Of a DNA stretch of 64,000 bases, positions 53,716-62,691 are shown one piece after another. The translations under genes were made by a program, and so were the position numbers. This DNA is from JAIROC01 sp031553535. GTDB lineage: Bacteria; Bacteroidota; Bacteroidia; Bacteroidales; WCHB1-69. A model generated the notes under the pieces. That model searched no databases and was not told the DNA's origin. It was given only the letters and a program-made list of their open reading frames with translations. Each line of letters opens with the position of its first letter. Position 1 is the first letter of the stretch. The stretch lies in assembly GCA_031553535.1 (NCBI GenBank), contig JAVBLM010000044.1:10196-74195 (forward strand). The letters run 5' to 3'.

Positions 53716-53869
53716 GGATAATGTTTAGAGATTAATGTTTCAAGTTATTCTTAGCATACAGATGGCACAGATTAAATAGATTTGGCTTCGCTGAGCTAAC
53801 GGTTCCCCAGATTTTTTTTATCATAAAGGGATTATTCTTAATTAACCATTAACCGTTTATCGCTAATCA

Positions 53870-55255
53870 TTATTTATGTACTTTTTTAATAAATTCTTCC
53901 ACTTCGGGTGTTCCCCCTTGATAAACCAAATATCCATTATAAGGTTCACGTTCAGTAATCTCATCATTGATTGGCGTAAGCATTAATTTCTTTACCTCTT
54001 CAGGATCATGTGTCTGGCCCAAAGCCCAGCCTAATTTGATAAATGCGACCTCAGGAAGCATATTTCCGGCAGGAATTATACCTTTGGCCATCATATCCCG
54101 TCCTGTATCATACACAAACATGTGCACATATCCCCATATTGTTTGCAAAGTCATATATTGATGAACGCCTGCCTTTTTAGCACGTTCGATGGCCGGATAC
54201 ATTTCTTTGTTCACATGTCCCAATCCTGTTCCGACCCAGACAACACCTTTATATCCATTATCAACAATAGCATCCAGCATATCGGGTTTCATACCGGGGT
54301 AATAATACAACATGGCAACACGGTCGTCAAAGGTAGGGATAATCTTTACATTTGTATCTTGTCTACGACGATTATAATTTTCTTTAATCGGAGTTACACC
54401 TTTCCGGGTAATACGTGCAACAGGGGTATCTCCTATTGTACGAAATGTGGAACGATAGGAAGAATGCATTTTACGAACGCGAGTTCCTTTATGCAATAAT
54501 CCATATTCGTCTGATGTCGGGCCGAACATACAAACCAGAACTTCAGCAATATCTCCGTGCCCGGCTGCAGTCATAGCATGCATCAGGTTTAAAGCCGCAT
54601 CCGAACTTGGGCGGTCGGAAGAACGTTGCGATCCCACTAACACTACAGGAATAGGAAGGTTTTGACACATAAAGGTCAATGCAGCACCGGTATGGTGCAA
54701 TGTATCCGTTCCATGACCGATAACAATTCCTTCTATTCCGTTTTCGATTTCTTTTCCAATCTGTTTTGCCAAAGCGACGTATTGAGTCGGTCCCATGTTT
54801 TCGGAGAAAACAGCAAATATCTTTTCTGTATCCAAATTACAAATTTCGGCCAATTCCGGAACGGCGCCATACAACTCTCCCGGAGAAAAAGCCGGAATTA
54901 CAGCTCCTGTTCTGTAATCCAGACGGGAAGCAATTGTGCCACCGGTTCCCAGTAATTTAACATGGGGTAATCCTTTTGTATAAGGAAATTCTTTTTCAGG
55001 AACTTTGTAATTTGCTTTTTTGTATCCGGTTTCTTTCATCCCGGTAATGGTACGAATGTCGATTCCAACATTGTATCCCGTAGCTATTTTTAATACAATA
55101 TGAAAATGATCGTCATTCTCTGCACGAGGAAGAACGGTTCCGTTAAAATTTCCCCGTGTAGTTTGTATTTCTGCTGTTCCCCATACACGTACATTATATT
55201 TTTTTAGTATTTCAAGGGCTTCCCCTTTGTATCCTTGGAAAAAATCTTCACTCAT
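53870..55255 (-). CDS. gatD: Glu-tRNA(Gln) amidotransferase subunit D, archaeal type
   Basis: A 461-residue protein. The N-terminal 90 residues (GEALEILKKYNVRVWGTAEI) form the SH3-like AAD domain specific to GatD and absent from plain asparaginases. The amidase part then shows KLLGTGGTIASRLDYRTGAV (first catalytic Thr 104), IVIGHGTDTLHHTG (Thr 183, Asp 184) and GSQRSSDRPSSDAALNL with the usual DxxxN pattern. GatD releases ammonia from Gln or Asn for GatE. The gene follows gatE after 32 bases. GatDE is regarded as archaeal, so occurrence in a Bacteroidota chromosome is notable. Confidence 0.88.
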   Translation of the reverse strand: MSEDFFQGYKGEALEILKKYNVRVWGTAEIQTTRGNFNGTVLPRAENDDHFHIVLKIATGYNVGIDIRTITGMKETGYKKANYKVPEKEFPYTKGLPHVKLLGTGGTIASRLDYRTGAVIPAFSPGELYGAVPELAEICNLDTEKIFAVFSENMGPTQYVALAKQIGKEIENGIEGIVIGHGTDTLHHTGAALTFMCQNLPIPVVLVGSQRSSDRPSSDAALNLMHAMTAAGHGDIAEVLVCMFGPTSDEYGLLHKGTRVRKMHSSYRSTFRTIGDTPVARITRKGVTPIKENYNRRRQDTNVKIIPTFDDRVAMLYYYPGMKPDMLDAIVDNGYKGVVWVGTGLGHVNKEMYPAIERAKKAGVHQYMTLQTIWGYVHMFVYDTGRDMMAKGIIPAGNMLPEVAFIKLGWALGQTHDPEEVKKLMLTPINDEITEREPYNGYLVYQGGTPEVEEFIKKVHK

Positions 55256-55287
55256 TCTGTTTTTATTTAGATTTCCAAAACAAATTT

Positions 55288-57246
55288 TTACTTAATTTCT
55301 TTTACTAATTCACTTAAATTCACATTCCCTTCGCTTATGGAACGAAGTCCGCCCATAATACTGTTAATCTTGTCTTTTTGATCTGTGCTTTTCCTGACAG
55401 GAGAAAACGTATCTTCCAGGAGCTTAATTCTGCTGGTGATTTCTTCTTTTGACATTGTTTTGAATTTTAAGGCAACTAAGATAGACTCGAAATCCATATC
55501 CGGATTAAGAAACATCTGATTCAATATGGTTGGAGCAATAGCTGAGTCTAATTGTTTTTCCTTGAGAAATACAAATAAATCGTATATCCGGTTAATATCA
55601 AAAGGGATTGCCTTATATTGCCCATGAAGATGTTTTAAGCGATGACCGAAAAATACCCCTATAAACTTAGGATTTACTTTCAAGTCGTTGATAATACACT
55701 TCATTAAGGAATAATAGTTTTTTGAGAATATATATTTATATGTATCTTCTGGAATTCCCCATAATGCAAATTGATTGTATCTTTGAGATAAATCTTCAGG
55801 TATATTCTTCCGAAGTTTTTCGATATGTTCATCTGCCAATGGAATCGGGACAGAGTCGGTATCAGGGTACATACGGTCGGCTCCGGGAAGAACGCGTTCA
55901 AAAATAGTGGTTCCATTTTCGAAGCTTTTGCGGGTTTCTTGAGGAACGCCATCAAATGTCATCAAAGATCGTTCCTCAATTACATCCAAAGCCGTTTTGA
56001 TATCCTCTTTTGGTCCCCAGAAAACAATTTGAGCATCATTTTCGTTTGCCTTAAGCCTTTTTGTTATATTATTCCATGTGTTTGTATCGAATATCGGGCA
56101 TAAATCTTCCGAAGAAGTCATATTAGGCTTTTCAATACAGGCGATTACCTTTAGGCGATTAATAAATTCATTATAAAAGGGATGTCCGGGTTGTGTAAAG
56201 TGTGAAAGTAAATCTTTAAAATAGGGAAGGTTTACGGCATAAAGCTTTTCTTTCCTTCCTGTTGTTTTTTGAACGATTTCAAACTGAGCAGGAAAATCTT
56301 CAGGAGTTAATTCCATAGAATTCATTTTCCAATTTTCTTTTTTACATCGTTTTAGCAGTTCTTCACGGATGTGTAATAGTGCCCATTGACGAAATGCTTC
56401 GTTATGAGATAACTCCGGAATCCATTTTGTATGTGCAACTCCTTTTATTTCAACGCGTGTTCCTCCTTTACAACTTACGTTAACATCTTCTCGTCCGGCG
56501 CCGATTCCTGTTCTTACTTTGTCGGTGCTCCGGTTAAGAAACCGGATGTGATCGCATACTTCTTTCACTTCCTCCGGATTTTTCATTTCGGGAGCTGTAA
56601 CTGTTTCGATAAGAGGCATACCCAGTCTGTCCGTACGGTAAACACGTATATGGCCGATATCAGAGATTTCCCGGCATGAATCTTCTTCAATACTTAATTG
56701 TATCAAATTTATCTTCCGGTTATTTTTCAAAGTAATTTCCCCATCAATTCCAATGATAGCGGTTCGTTGAAATCCTGTAGGGATAGAACCGTCCAAATAT
56801 TGTTTTCTGGTAATATGTACTTCTCCTACAACTTTTAGTTTGGATAACAATGATATTTCGATGGCGATATCCAATGCTTCCCGATCAATAGGGAAAGGTG
56901 GAGTATCATCTACATCATATGTACAGGCCGTTTTATTGGCGATACGATAGATGATTTCTTTTTTTGTTTTAAACTCCATCAAAGCAGTGCCGTCATATTC
57001 TCCTAACTCGGAAAGGGTAGGGCGCATATGCCGCACTAATTCGGCATCGTATTCTTCCGGTTTTTGAAAGAAACCTGCAGGACAATGGCAGAATAATTTC
57101 TTTTTAGTTAGTAACTGTTGATGAACTTCCAGTCCTGACATGAAACCTATACGGTCATAATCGGCTTGTGTTGCTTCTTTGCGATGAACATAACCAATGG
57201 ACTTTTTACTAGATTCGTAATTTCTTAAGGAGTTATTATCGTTCAC
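55288..57246 (-). CDS. gatE: Glu-tRNA(Gln) amidotransferase subunit E, archaeal type
   Basis: A 652-residue GatB/GatE-family protein. GFMSGLEVHQQLLTKKKLFCHCPAGF (about 33-58) is the cradle-domain start, with CHCP as in GatE. NKTACTYDVDDTPPFPIDREAL and RKQYLDGSIPTGFQRTAIIG follow. At about 650 residues it is longer than GatB (about 480) because of an AspRS-like insert (around residues 270-420), the mark of GatE. The C-terminal YqeY-like tail is present (SIMGGLRSISEGNVNLSELV). It would phosphorylate and amidate Glu on tRNA-Gln. A -7 box lies at 57313. Confidence 0.9.
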   Translation of the reverse strand: MNDNNSLRNYESSKKSIGYVHRKEATQADYDRIGFMSGLEVHQQLLTKKKLFCHCPAGFFQKPEEYDAELVRHMRPTLSELGEYDGTALMEFKTKKEIIYRIANKTACTYDVDDTPPFPIDREALDIAIEISLLSKLKVVGEVHITRKQYLDGSIPTGFQRTAIIGIDGEITLKNNRKINLIQLSIEEDSCREISDIGHIRVYRTDRLGMPLIETVTAPEMKNPEEVKEVCDHIRFLNRSTDKVRTGIGAGREDVNVSCKGGTRVEIKGVAHTKWIPELSHNEAFRQWALLHIREELLKRCKKENWKMNSMELTPEDFPAQFEIVQKTTGRKEKLYAVNLPYFKDLLSHFTQPGHPFYNEFINRLKVIACIEKPNMTSSEDLCPIFDTNTWNNITKRLKANENDAQIVFWGPKEDIKTALDVIEERSLMTFDGVPQETRKSFENGTTIFERVLPGADRMYPDTDSVPIPLADEHIEKLRKNIPEDLSQRYNQFALWGIPEDTYKYIFSKNYYSLMKCIINDLKVNPKFIGVFFGHRLKHLHGQYKAIPFDINRIYDLFVFLKEKQLDSAIAPTILNQMFLNPDMDFESILVALKFKTMSKEEITSRIKLLEDTFSPVRKSTDQKDKINSIMGGLRSISEGNVNLSELVKEIK

Positions 57247-57312
57247 GTATCCGTTGTTTAATATTGTTTATTAATCAATTAATAAAGATAGGGCTTATTT
57301 GAATTAAGCATT

Positions 57313-57320
57313 CAAAGATA
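57313..57320 (-). promoter_or_regulatory. Candidate -7 box of gatE-gatD
   Basis: Minus-strand TATCTTTG followed by AATGC, 66 bases upstream of the gatE start. Confidence 0.5.
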
Positions 57321-57386
57321 ATAAAAACTTTTGAAAAAAACATGTAATGGAAAGGTTTTTTACACAATCCAAGATATATTTATTGC

Positions 57387-57767
57387 TTAAAGACTTTTGA
57401 GATATTTTTGAGCAAAGATTTTATCTTTTTCAATTTGGGATTTCAGTTCATCGATTGAGCTGAATTTTTTATTAGAGCGTATAAAAGCAAGTGGAATCAC
57501 TTCTACGAAGGAACCATACCAATCTTTACTTATGTCTAATAAGTGTATTTCAACCGTTTTGTGTTCTCCATCTTTAAATGTGGGACGGTTACCGATGCTC
57601 ATGATTCCGAAATACTGCTCCCCGTTGATTTTAACATCAACTAAATAAACTCCATCGTTAGGTATACTTCCTTGATTCACATCTATATTCAATGTGGGAA
57701 AACCTATTGTTCTTCCTATCTTTGAACCATGTATTACTAAACCCGAAAATGTGGGATATGTCTTCAT
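57387..57767 (-). CDS. Stand-alone riboflavin kinase domain
   Basis: A 126-residue protein corresponding only to the C-terminal flavokinase half of RibF. HGSKIGRTIGFPTLNID (about 14-30) holds the ATP/Mg site (GFPTxNI), GVYLVDVKINGEQYFGIMSIGNRPTF (about 39-64) the riboflavin site, and VEIHLLD the catalytic Glu. Bacterial RibF is normally a bifunctional protein of about 310 residues with an N-terminal FAD-synthetase domain; that domain is absent, and no remnant lies upstream, where the promoter sits. Presumably makes FMN from riboflavin and ATP. Confidence 0.85.
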   Translation of the reverse strand: MKTYPTFSGLVIHGSKIGRTIGFPTLNIDVNQGSIPNDGVYLVDVKINGEQYFGIMSIGNRPTFKDGEHKTVEIHLLDISKDWYGSFVEVIPLAFIRSNKKFSSIDELKSQIEKDKIFAQKYLKSL

Positions 57768-57795
57768 CGAATTCTATTAATATGACAAAATTGTA

Positions 57796-57803
57796 CAAAA
57801 GTA
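57796..57803 (-). promoter_or_regulatory. Candidate -7 box of the riboflavin kinase gene
   Basis: Minus-strand TACTTTTG, 28 bases upstream of the ATG. Confidence 0.5.
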
Positions 57804-58028
57804 ATATTTTTTCAGGAATTAGCATGAATACTATTTAAGTCATCTATCAAGTATGAAGAACAATTTAGCGAACATAAATCAAGATTCAGTGTTTTTATCA
57901 ATAACAACAAGTGAGTTAATAAAAACAATTACCGGGAGAAAATCTTCTTTGCATGTATGGATTAAAAGATGTATTTTTGTATTCAGATATAATATCTTTA
58001 TTAAGGATTTAAAATTAGGTGTTCGAGT

Positions 58029-58946
58029 ATGCAGGAGGCAAAACAAAATAGAGCAAGGATGTGGTTAAAACGATGTTTGAAATATTTGCTGATCTTTGTA
58101 TTATCTGTTTTATTCAGTGCTTTTACAACTCAATTTATTCCCACTATTTTTGTGGGCAGAGTTCAGATTGAGTTTTTCCTCTTAATAATTGTCTATTTTG
58201 CTTTACTTACTTTTTGTTTTAGGAAAAGTAAAATAATCTTTGTCTGTGTTTCTATCGCTTTGATTGCCGCGATGCTTATTCTTTCTTTATCAGGAATTGG
58301 TTGGAATCCCCGGGTAATTATTACAAATGTTGCCAATAATGTCTCTTTTTTATTCAAGAACAGCACTTCATCGCAAGTTGAGATTAAACCTTCGGAAACG
58401 GCTACTTTTCCTCATATCTCTTTGCAGCAGCGAATTCAACAGAAGGTGGATTACAAGGATTCAACGGTACGGGCATTTTCCGTTAAATACTCTTTGATGT
58501 TTTTTGACGGGTATTATCCGAAGTACCGGCAGATCTGCCGTCAGTTTTCTTTATTGAAATATATAAAAGAAAATTTCAAGTATGTAGCCGATCCTTCCGA
58601 TTTTGATTATTTTGCCTCCCCTCAGGAAAGTATAGAGCTTATGGCAGGGGATTGTGATGACTATAGCATATTAATGGCATCCGTATTGAAAGCCATCGGT
58701 GCGGATGTCCGTATTATCTGGGCGCCCAGACATGTTTATCCTGAATTATATTGTGGAGATAAAGCAAATTTTGAAAAGTATGTCAGTGCTATTTATACTT
58801 TTTTCGAACAGGAGATAGGGAAGAAACATATATATTACCGGATAGATAAAAACGGAGATTATTGGTTAAACATTGACTATACGGATTTGTATCCGGGGTC
58901 GGTGTACCATTCGAATGAAGTTTTATCCATCATTTATATAAAATAG
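58029..58946 (+). CDS. Membrane-anchored transglutaminase-like protein
   Basis: A 305-residue protein. Three hydrophobic segments occupy the first 95 residues (about 16-37, 45-61, 66-88), then a periplasmic domain. The transglutaminase-like core has Cys in LMAGDCDDYSILMASVLKAIG (about 204-224), His in RIIWAPRHVYPE (about 228-239) and a later Asp/Asn in YWLNIDYTDLYPG, consistent with a Cys-His-Asp triad. It probably acts as a cysteine protease or amidase in the envelope. It lies 11 bases upstream of an outer-membrane protein gene and is probably co-transcribed. Confidence 0.78.
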   Translation: MQEAKQNRARMWLKRCLKYLLIFVLSVLFSAFTTQFIPTIFVGRVQIEFFLLIIVYFALLTFCFRKSKIIFVCVSIALIAAMLILSLSGIGWNPRVIITNVANNVSFLFKNSTSSQVEIKPSETATFPHISLQQRIQQKVDYKDSTVRAFSVKYSLMFFDGYYPKYRQICRQFSLLKYIKENFKYVADPSDFDYFASPQESIELMAGDCDDYSILMASVLKAIGADVRIIWAPRHVYPELYCGDKANFEKYVSAIYTFFEQEIGKKHIYYRIDKNGDYWLNIDYTDLYPGSVYHSNEVLSIIYIK

Positions 58947-58957
58947 AAATCAGGGGG

Positions 58958-59728
58958 ATGAACTATATTATTGATTGTTTCAATGGGAAAAACAATTTTG
59001 CAAGGAAAATAGCACAAAGGATAGCTCTAATGCTATTAAGTTTGCTGTTTATCAATAACCTATATAGCCAGTCAAGTTTTTCTTTGAATGGTGGGTTCAA
59101 CCAATCCCTTTTTTATTGCGGGCAGTCCAAATCGGATTACTACCATTCTTATACCCCTTATAATTCTTATCTGGTGAACTTTTCGTACAGGGAGAATTTA
59201 TCTGTCCTTCAGAAAAACTTGCAAGTAGGGGCGCAACTTGAATTTAAACAACAGTCTGCCTGGTTCTATTATGAAGATTTATATCCTACGGACACCGTTG
59301 CAACAGGAGTAAGGTATGATATCCGATCTATTAATCTTTATTTGTTTCCGGAGTTAAGGGTAGGGGAGTATGTCCGGTTTGTTTTTAGTGGCGGCCCTGT
59401 TATACAGTATATTGTAAATGTGAAAGCAAAAGGGAAACAGGTGCAATTGATGTCGGGAAGTTCGAATGTAGAAACGGACATAGATGAAAAAAACAGTAAG
59501 GACATATCCGGATTTACTTTTGGGGTAAAGATAAACTTTGGTGTAGAAATTCCAATATATAAAGGATTATACCTTGCTTTCTGCAACAGCTATAGTGCAG
59601 GGTTTACAGGAATGGGAGGGGAACTGAGTAAACGGATGAAGTTTTTTAATTGTATAGATATTAATCTTTCCGGAGGCATTGTATATCAAGTCAACCATAA
59701 AGACTGGTTTTCCAACAGGAAGAAATAA
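58958..59728 (+). CDS. Outer-membrane beta-barrel protein (porin-family-like)
   Basis: A 256-residue protein. The signal-like segment (IALMLLSLLFINNLYSQ, about 22-38) is preceded by 20 unusual residues; an in-frame ATG near residue 25 may be the true start. The rest alternates aromatic strands and polar turns (FSLNGGFNQSLFYCG, LQVGAQLEFKQQSAWFYYEDL, ISGFTFGVKINFGVEIPIYKGLYLAF) typical of 8-stranded Bacteroidota barrels. No functional assignment. Convergent with rsmE, 2 bases apart. Confidence 0.7.
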   Translation: MNYIIDCFNGKNNFARKIAQRIALMLLSLLFINNLYSQSSFSLNGGFNQSLFYCGQSKSDYYHSYTPYNSYLVNFSYRENLSVLQKNLQVGAQLEFKQQSAWFYYEDLYPTDTVATGVRYDIRSINLYLFPELRVGEYVRFVFSGGPVIQYIVNVKAKGKQVQLMSGSSNVETDIDEKNSKDISGFTFGVKINFGVEIPIYKGLYLAFCNSYSAGFTGMGGELSKRMKFFNCIDINLSGGIVYQVNHKDWFSNRKK

Positions 59729-59730
59729 TT

Positions 59731-60444
59731 CTATTGGTTTAGTATCTGCACGGTTGCACAGGCTAATAATCCCGCTGTTTCTGTGCGTAAACGGAATTCC
59801 CCCAAGGAAACAGGGATAAATCCGGATTGTATTGCATGTTGAACTTCTTCCGGGGTAAAATCCCCTTCAGGGCCTATAAGAATCAGGGTATCCGTCTTGG
59901 CTTTGCATAATGATTTCAACAAAGCAGGCGGTTGCTCCAGATCACCGCAATAGGCAATAAACTTTTGAGGGTAAATGTTTTTTGTTTTTTCAATCAAATC
60001 ATGAAAATGAACCTTATTTGTGAATACAGGCATCTCTGCCCGTAATGATTGCTTGATAGCCGCTACCATTAAACGTTCGATACGTTCCGGCTTAATAGAG
60101 GTACGTTCGGAGTTTTTACATAACAGAGTGGTTATTTCACTTATTCCTATTTCGACGGCTTTTTCAACGAACCATTCCAGTCGATCGCTGTTTTTTGTCG
60201 GGGCGATTCCAATATGTAAATGGTAGGGAAGACGGGGATAATCTTCGATTTTACGAATTACTTCCAGCGAGCAAGCCCTGATATTATCGTCAATTATCCG
60301 GCTTATATAGATATTGCCTTTCCCGTCAGTGAGGTATATTTCGTCGCCCGGCCGTAACCGGAGTGATTTTATACAATGCCTCGATTCCTGTTCATCCAGT
60401 ACATGAATAGTAGATATAGGGTCGGGAGAATAAAAAAGAATCAT
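59731..60444 (-). CDS. rsmE: 16S rRNA (uracil-1498-N3)-methyltransferase
   Basis: SAM-dependent SPOUT methyltransferase that modifies U1498 of 16S rRNA in the 30S subunit. At 237 residues it has the family length. An N-terminal PUA-like domain (HCIKSLRLRPGDEIYLTDGKG, about 23-43) is followed by the trefoil-knot domain: VEKAVEIGISEITTLLCKNSERT, the SAM site LILIGPEGDFTPEEV (about 189-203) and SLGEFRLRTETAGLLA at the C-terminus. Upstream lies a family B palindrome. Confidence 0.94.
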   Translation of the reverse strand: MILFYSPDPISTIHVLDEQESRHCIKSLRLRPGDEIYLTDGKGNIYISRIIDDNIRACSLEVIRKIEDYPRLPYHLHIGIAPTKNSDRLEWFVEKAVEIGISEITTLLCKNSERTSIKPERIERLMVAAIKQSLRAEMPVFTNKVHFHDLIEKTKNIYPQKFIAYCGDLEQPPALLKSLCKAKTDTLILIGPEGDFTPEEVQHAIQSGFIPVSLGEFRLRTETAGLLACATVQILNQ

Positions 60445-60769
60445 CAGAAATAGTGGTTAGTTATTAGTATTGAAGTTGTCAAAAGTTGACACAAAGATCG
60501 CTCTTTTGTTGGGGATTGCCACGTCGCTCGTACCTCACTCCTCGCAATGACGGCAATATGCTGGTTAAGGGCGTCATTGCGAGGGACGAAGCAATCTCTG
60601 AGATCAACTTTTGACAACTTTGTTATTAAAATGTTTACGTTTTGCGACTTTCTCGTTTTTTTAGATTTAACCCTTTTATCGGTTTTATCCTTTCTGTCTT
60701 CTGTTTGTTTCGTTTTTATATTTCCCGCTGACCTCGCAGATACTTCTTGAATTTTGAACTTTGAATCTT
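60445..60769. other. Gene-free region with family B element and GATAAA relic
   Basis: 60473-60620 is the family B palindrome. 60671-60705 holds two GATAAA-type units on the minus strand followed by a CAGAAAG-like context, as inside family A elements. The remainder is unrecognised. Confidence 0.6.
60473..60620. repeat. Family B element: nested palindrome with perfect 17-bp ends
   Basis: AAGTTGTCAAAAGTTGA (60473-60489) and TCAACTTTTGACAACTT (60604-60620) are exact inverted repeats. Inside, CCTCGCAATGACG (60540-60552) pairs exactly with CGTCATTGCGAGG (60572-60584). The core is the GTCATTGCGAGG...AAGCAATC sequence known to me as a widespread bacterial intergenic repeat. Half-ends occur near 43477-43490 and 34266-34276. 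Confidence 0.88.
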
Positions 60770-61765
60770 TTAGTTTATTAATTCCTCGTTTGTTTCTAAC
60801 TGCGGATAATCAACGTCAAAGTATTTCAATGCTTTTTGTAAGCATTCCTTTGAAGAAGAGTAGGGAATAAACAGTGGTTTCTCTCCTTTTTTTATCGCCA
60901 GATATCCCATGTTATGTTTATCCAGGTAAGGGGAAATATCAATAATATCCACTTCATCTCCACGATAATTATAAATAGACAGTTTGTCAAAATTGGTGGT
61001 GGCAGTAACGAACAATATATTCATTGATTCTATAACTTCCTGTATTTCGATGGAATTCCATATCCAACTTTCATCCAATATATTTCCTGTGCTTGCGGTA
61101 TCTGCAAATTGGATAATAGTACGGTAATCAATATTGAATGAAGGTGGGATTTCATACGTTATTTTCCCGTTATTTTCAATATTGTATATATCTTCTGTTT
61201 TTGTATAGATACTTTCATGATTGGACGCCAGGGTGTCGATCAATGAATATATTTTCTCGTATGTCTTTGTGACGATAATTTTATAATCATCCTTGATGAG
61301 CGCATTCCATTGTTCGCTTTCGATAAAATTGGGTTTCTCGATTCCCATATTATATGCAATGGGGATGGCTTGAATAACAAAAGGTATTTCGGATGCCGTA
61401 TTAACGGTAGCCAGGAATTTATGGGTAGGATATCCGGTGTTGGAGATTATCCAGATATCAAAATCGGAAGACATCGGTGTGAGTTTATATTCAACACCCC
61501 AATCTTCCGGAATGGGAGATTGAATTTTCATCTTGTTCCCTTCGTATTTTTTGAAATCCCGTAATAGTTGATTGGTAAGATCATCGGATAAGGCTTGTAT
61601 CGTATCTTCCGGTGATTTCGAACAGGTAACCGTATAAGGAAGTTTTTCTTCTTTCAAGTTAAAGGTTTCGGCCGTGTTGATTCCCTTTTTATTGCCGCAA
61701 GAAAAAGTAAGAACAGCAATAAATGCCAACAGACAGAATTTTCCTGTTTTAGTGTATTTGTTCAT
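60770..61765 (-). CDS. Lipoprotein, unknown function
   Basis: A 331-residue lipoprotein (lipobox TFSC, Cys 23). The mature part is mixed alpha/beta, acidic, without a recognised family. ALKYFDVDYPQLETNEELIN forms a polar C-terminus. Two TPMSSDFDIWIISNTGYP-like segments suggest a globular fold. Monocistronic, with a good -7 box (TACATTTG at 61801-61808, minus strand). Confidence 0.62.
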   Translation of the reverse strand: MNKYTKTGKFCLLAFIAVLTFSCGNKKGINTAETFNLKEEKLPYTVTCSKSPEDTIQALSDDLTNQLLRDFKKYEGNKMKIQSPIPEDWGVEYKLTPMSSDFDIWIISNTGYPTHKFLATVNTASEIPFVIQAIPIAYNMGIEKPNFIESEQWNALIKDDYKIIVTKTYEKIYSLIDTLASNHESIYTKTEDIYNIENNGKITYEIPPSFNIDYRTIIQFADTASTGNILDESWIWNSIEIQEVIESMNILFVTATTNFDKLSIYNYRGDEVDIIDISPYLDKHNMGYLAIKKGEKPLFIPYSSSKECLQKALKYFDVDYPQLETNEELIN

Positions 61766-61800
61766 CCTTTTGATATTCGTTTTTTGCTCATTTTTGAATA

Positions 61801-61808
61801 CAAATGTA
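61801..61808 (-). promoter_or_regulatory. Candidate -7 box of the 61765 lipoprotein gene
   Basis: Minus-strand TACATTTG followed by TATT, 35 bases upstream of the ATG. Confidence 0.5.
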
Positions 61809-62307
61809 CATGAAATTATTTAATTGGTTGCAGGCAAATAAAATTTTCTTTCACAACTTACAGGGGAAAAGTACATTTTTTCTTTTGTGTTGTTCTTTCC
61901 GGCCCTGAACTTGTCAAAAGGTAATATAAAATGAATTGAGATTAACTCCGTTGAGCTCGCAAGCTCGGTTCAAAGTTTACAAGTTTACGGGTTTACAAGT
62001 TAACATTTCAAGAAATTTGCGGAACCGTAGCAGGAAAAATGAAAAGCGCAACAAGCAGAAAGCAACATGCAGAAAGGATAAAATCGATAAAGTAGATAAA
62101 GCCCTGATAAATTACACGAACAAATTTATCTTATATTCATTTATTACATCTCTTATTTTTACTTTTTTGCAGGCAACAGCCTGTTTAGATAAGCCCGGCT
62201 TAGGCATTAGAGCCTAAGCCGAACGAGGGAAAGTTCACAACTCATTCGTCCATTTGGTTCTCCGTCTATCAGGAATATTTTTATTGTCTTGCCGAATTTC
62301 ATTTTTT
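61809..62307. other. Gene-free region with repeat fragments and hairpins
   Basis: 61939-61955 repeats ATTAACTCCGTTGAG, also found at 15132-15146. 62040-62100 carries the interior of family A (CAACAAGCAGAAAG and three GATAAA units) without its inverted ends. 62196-62221 is a perfect 9-bp hairpin (CGGCTTAGG / CCTAAGCCG). A 93-codon frame over the fragment is not called. Confidence 0.55.
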
Positions 62308-62658
62308 TTATTTTTGATTTCTTTTGTTCCAAATTAACTCAAGTACCATTTTACCTTTTGGACTTAGGTAAAATGCTCCAATTCTTTTTAGATATTTAGA
62401 GCTTATTTCACCACTTATCAGTTCACAATTTTCTATTTTGAATTTAGCGTCAATTTCCAAACTTTTAGTCTTAACATGAAAATGTGGTGGATTATGATCG
62501 TTTGAATAAATAATTACTTGCAAATCGTTAATTGTTGCAACTCGCTCTTTAGTTGCAGTATTTACTTCCCTCAAATGAAGATTTAAGGAATAATCATCTA
62601 TGCCTAAATAGTATTCAAGCAAGTCAGTTAAAACTCTTTCCATAATCTCTGAACTCAT
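62308..62658 (-). CDS. DUF4160 domain protein
   Basis: A 116-residue protein. The C-terminal 70 residues carry the DUF4160 pattern: LQVIIYSNDHNPPHFHVKTKSLEIDAKFKIENCELISGEI (about 47-86, with the DHNPPHFH core), then LSPKGKMVLELIWNK. DUF4160 genes are small, of unknown function, and often occur with toxin-antitoxin or mobile DNA. The N-terminal 45 residues are an extension. It is separated from the next gene by a long palindrome, as in gene-cassette arrays. Confidence 0.8.
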   Translation of the reverse strand: MSSEIMERVLTDLLEYYLGIDDYSLNLHLREVNTATKERVATINDLQVIIYSNDHNPPHFHVKTKSLEIDAKFKIENCELISGEISSKYLKRIGAFYLSPKGKMVLELIWNKRNQK

Positions 62659-62691
62659 TTCTTATCATTTGGTCATTTTACAATGAGGCAC

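Noticed and set aside
57853..58068. 71-codon ORF upstream of the transglutaminase-like gene
   Set aside because: Overlaps the next gene in another frame, no family resemblance and no promoter box nearby; possible but unsupported.
60770..61765. DUF4837 assignment for the lipoprotein
   Set aside because: Considered from size and lipoprotein nature, but I could not match any specific motif, so it is left as unknown.
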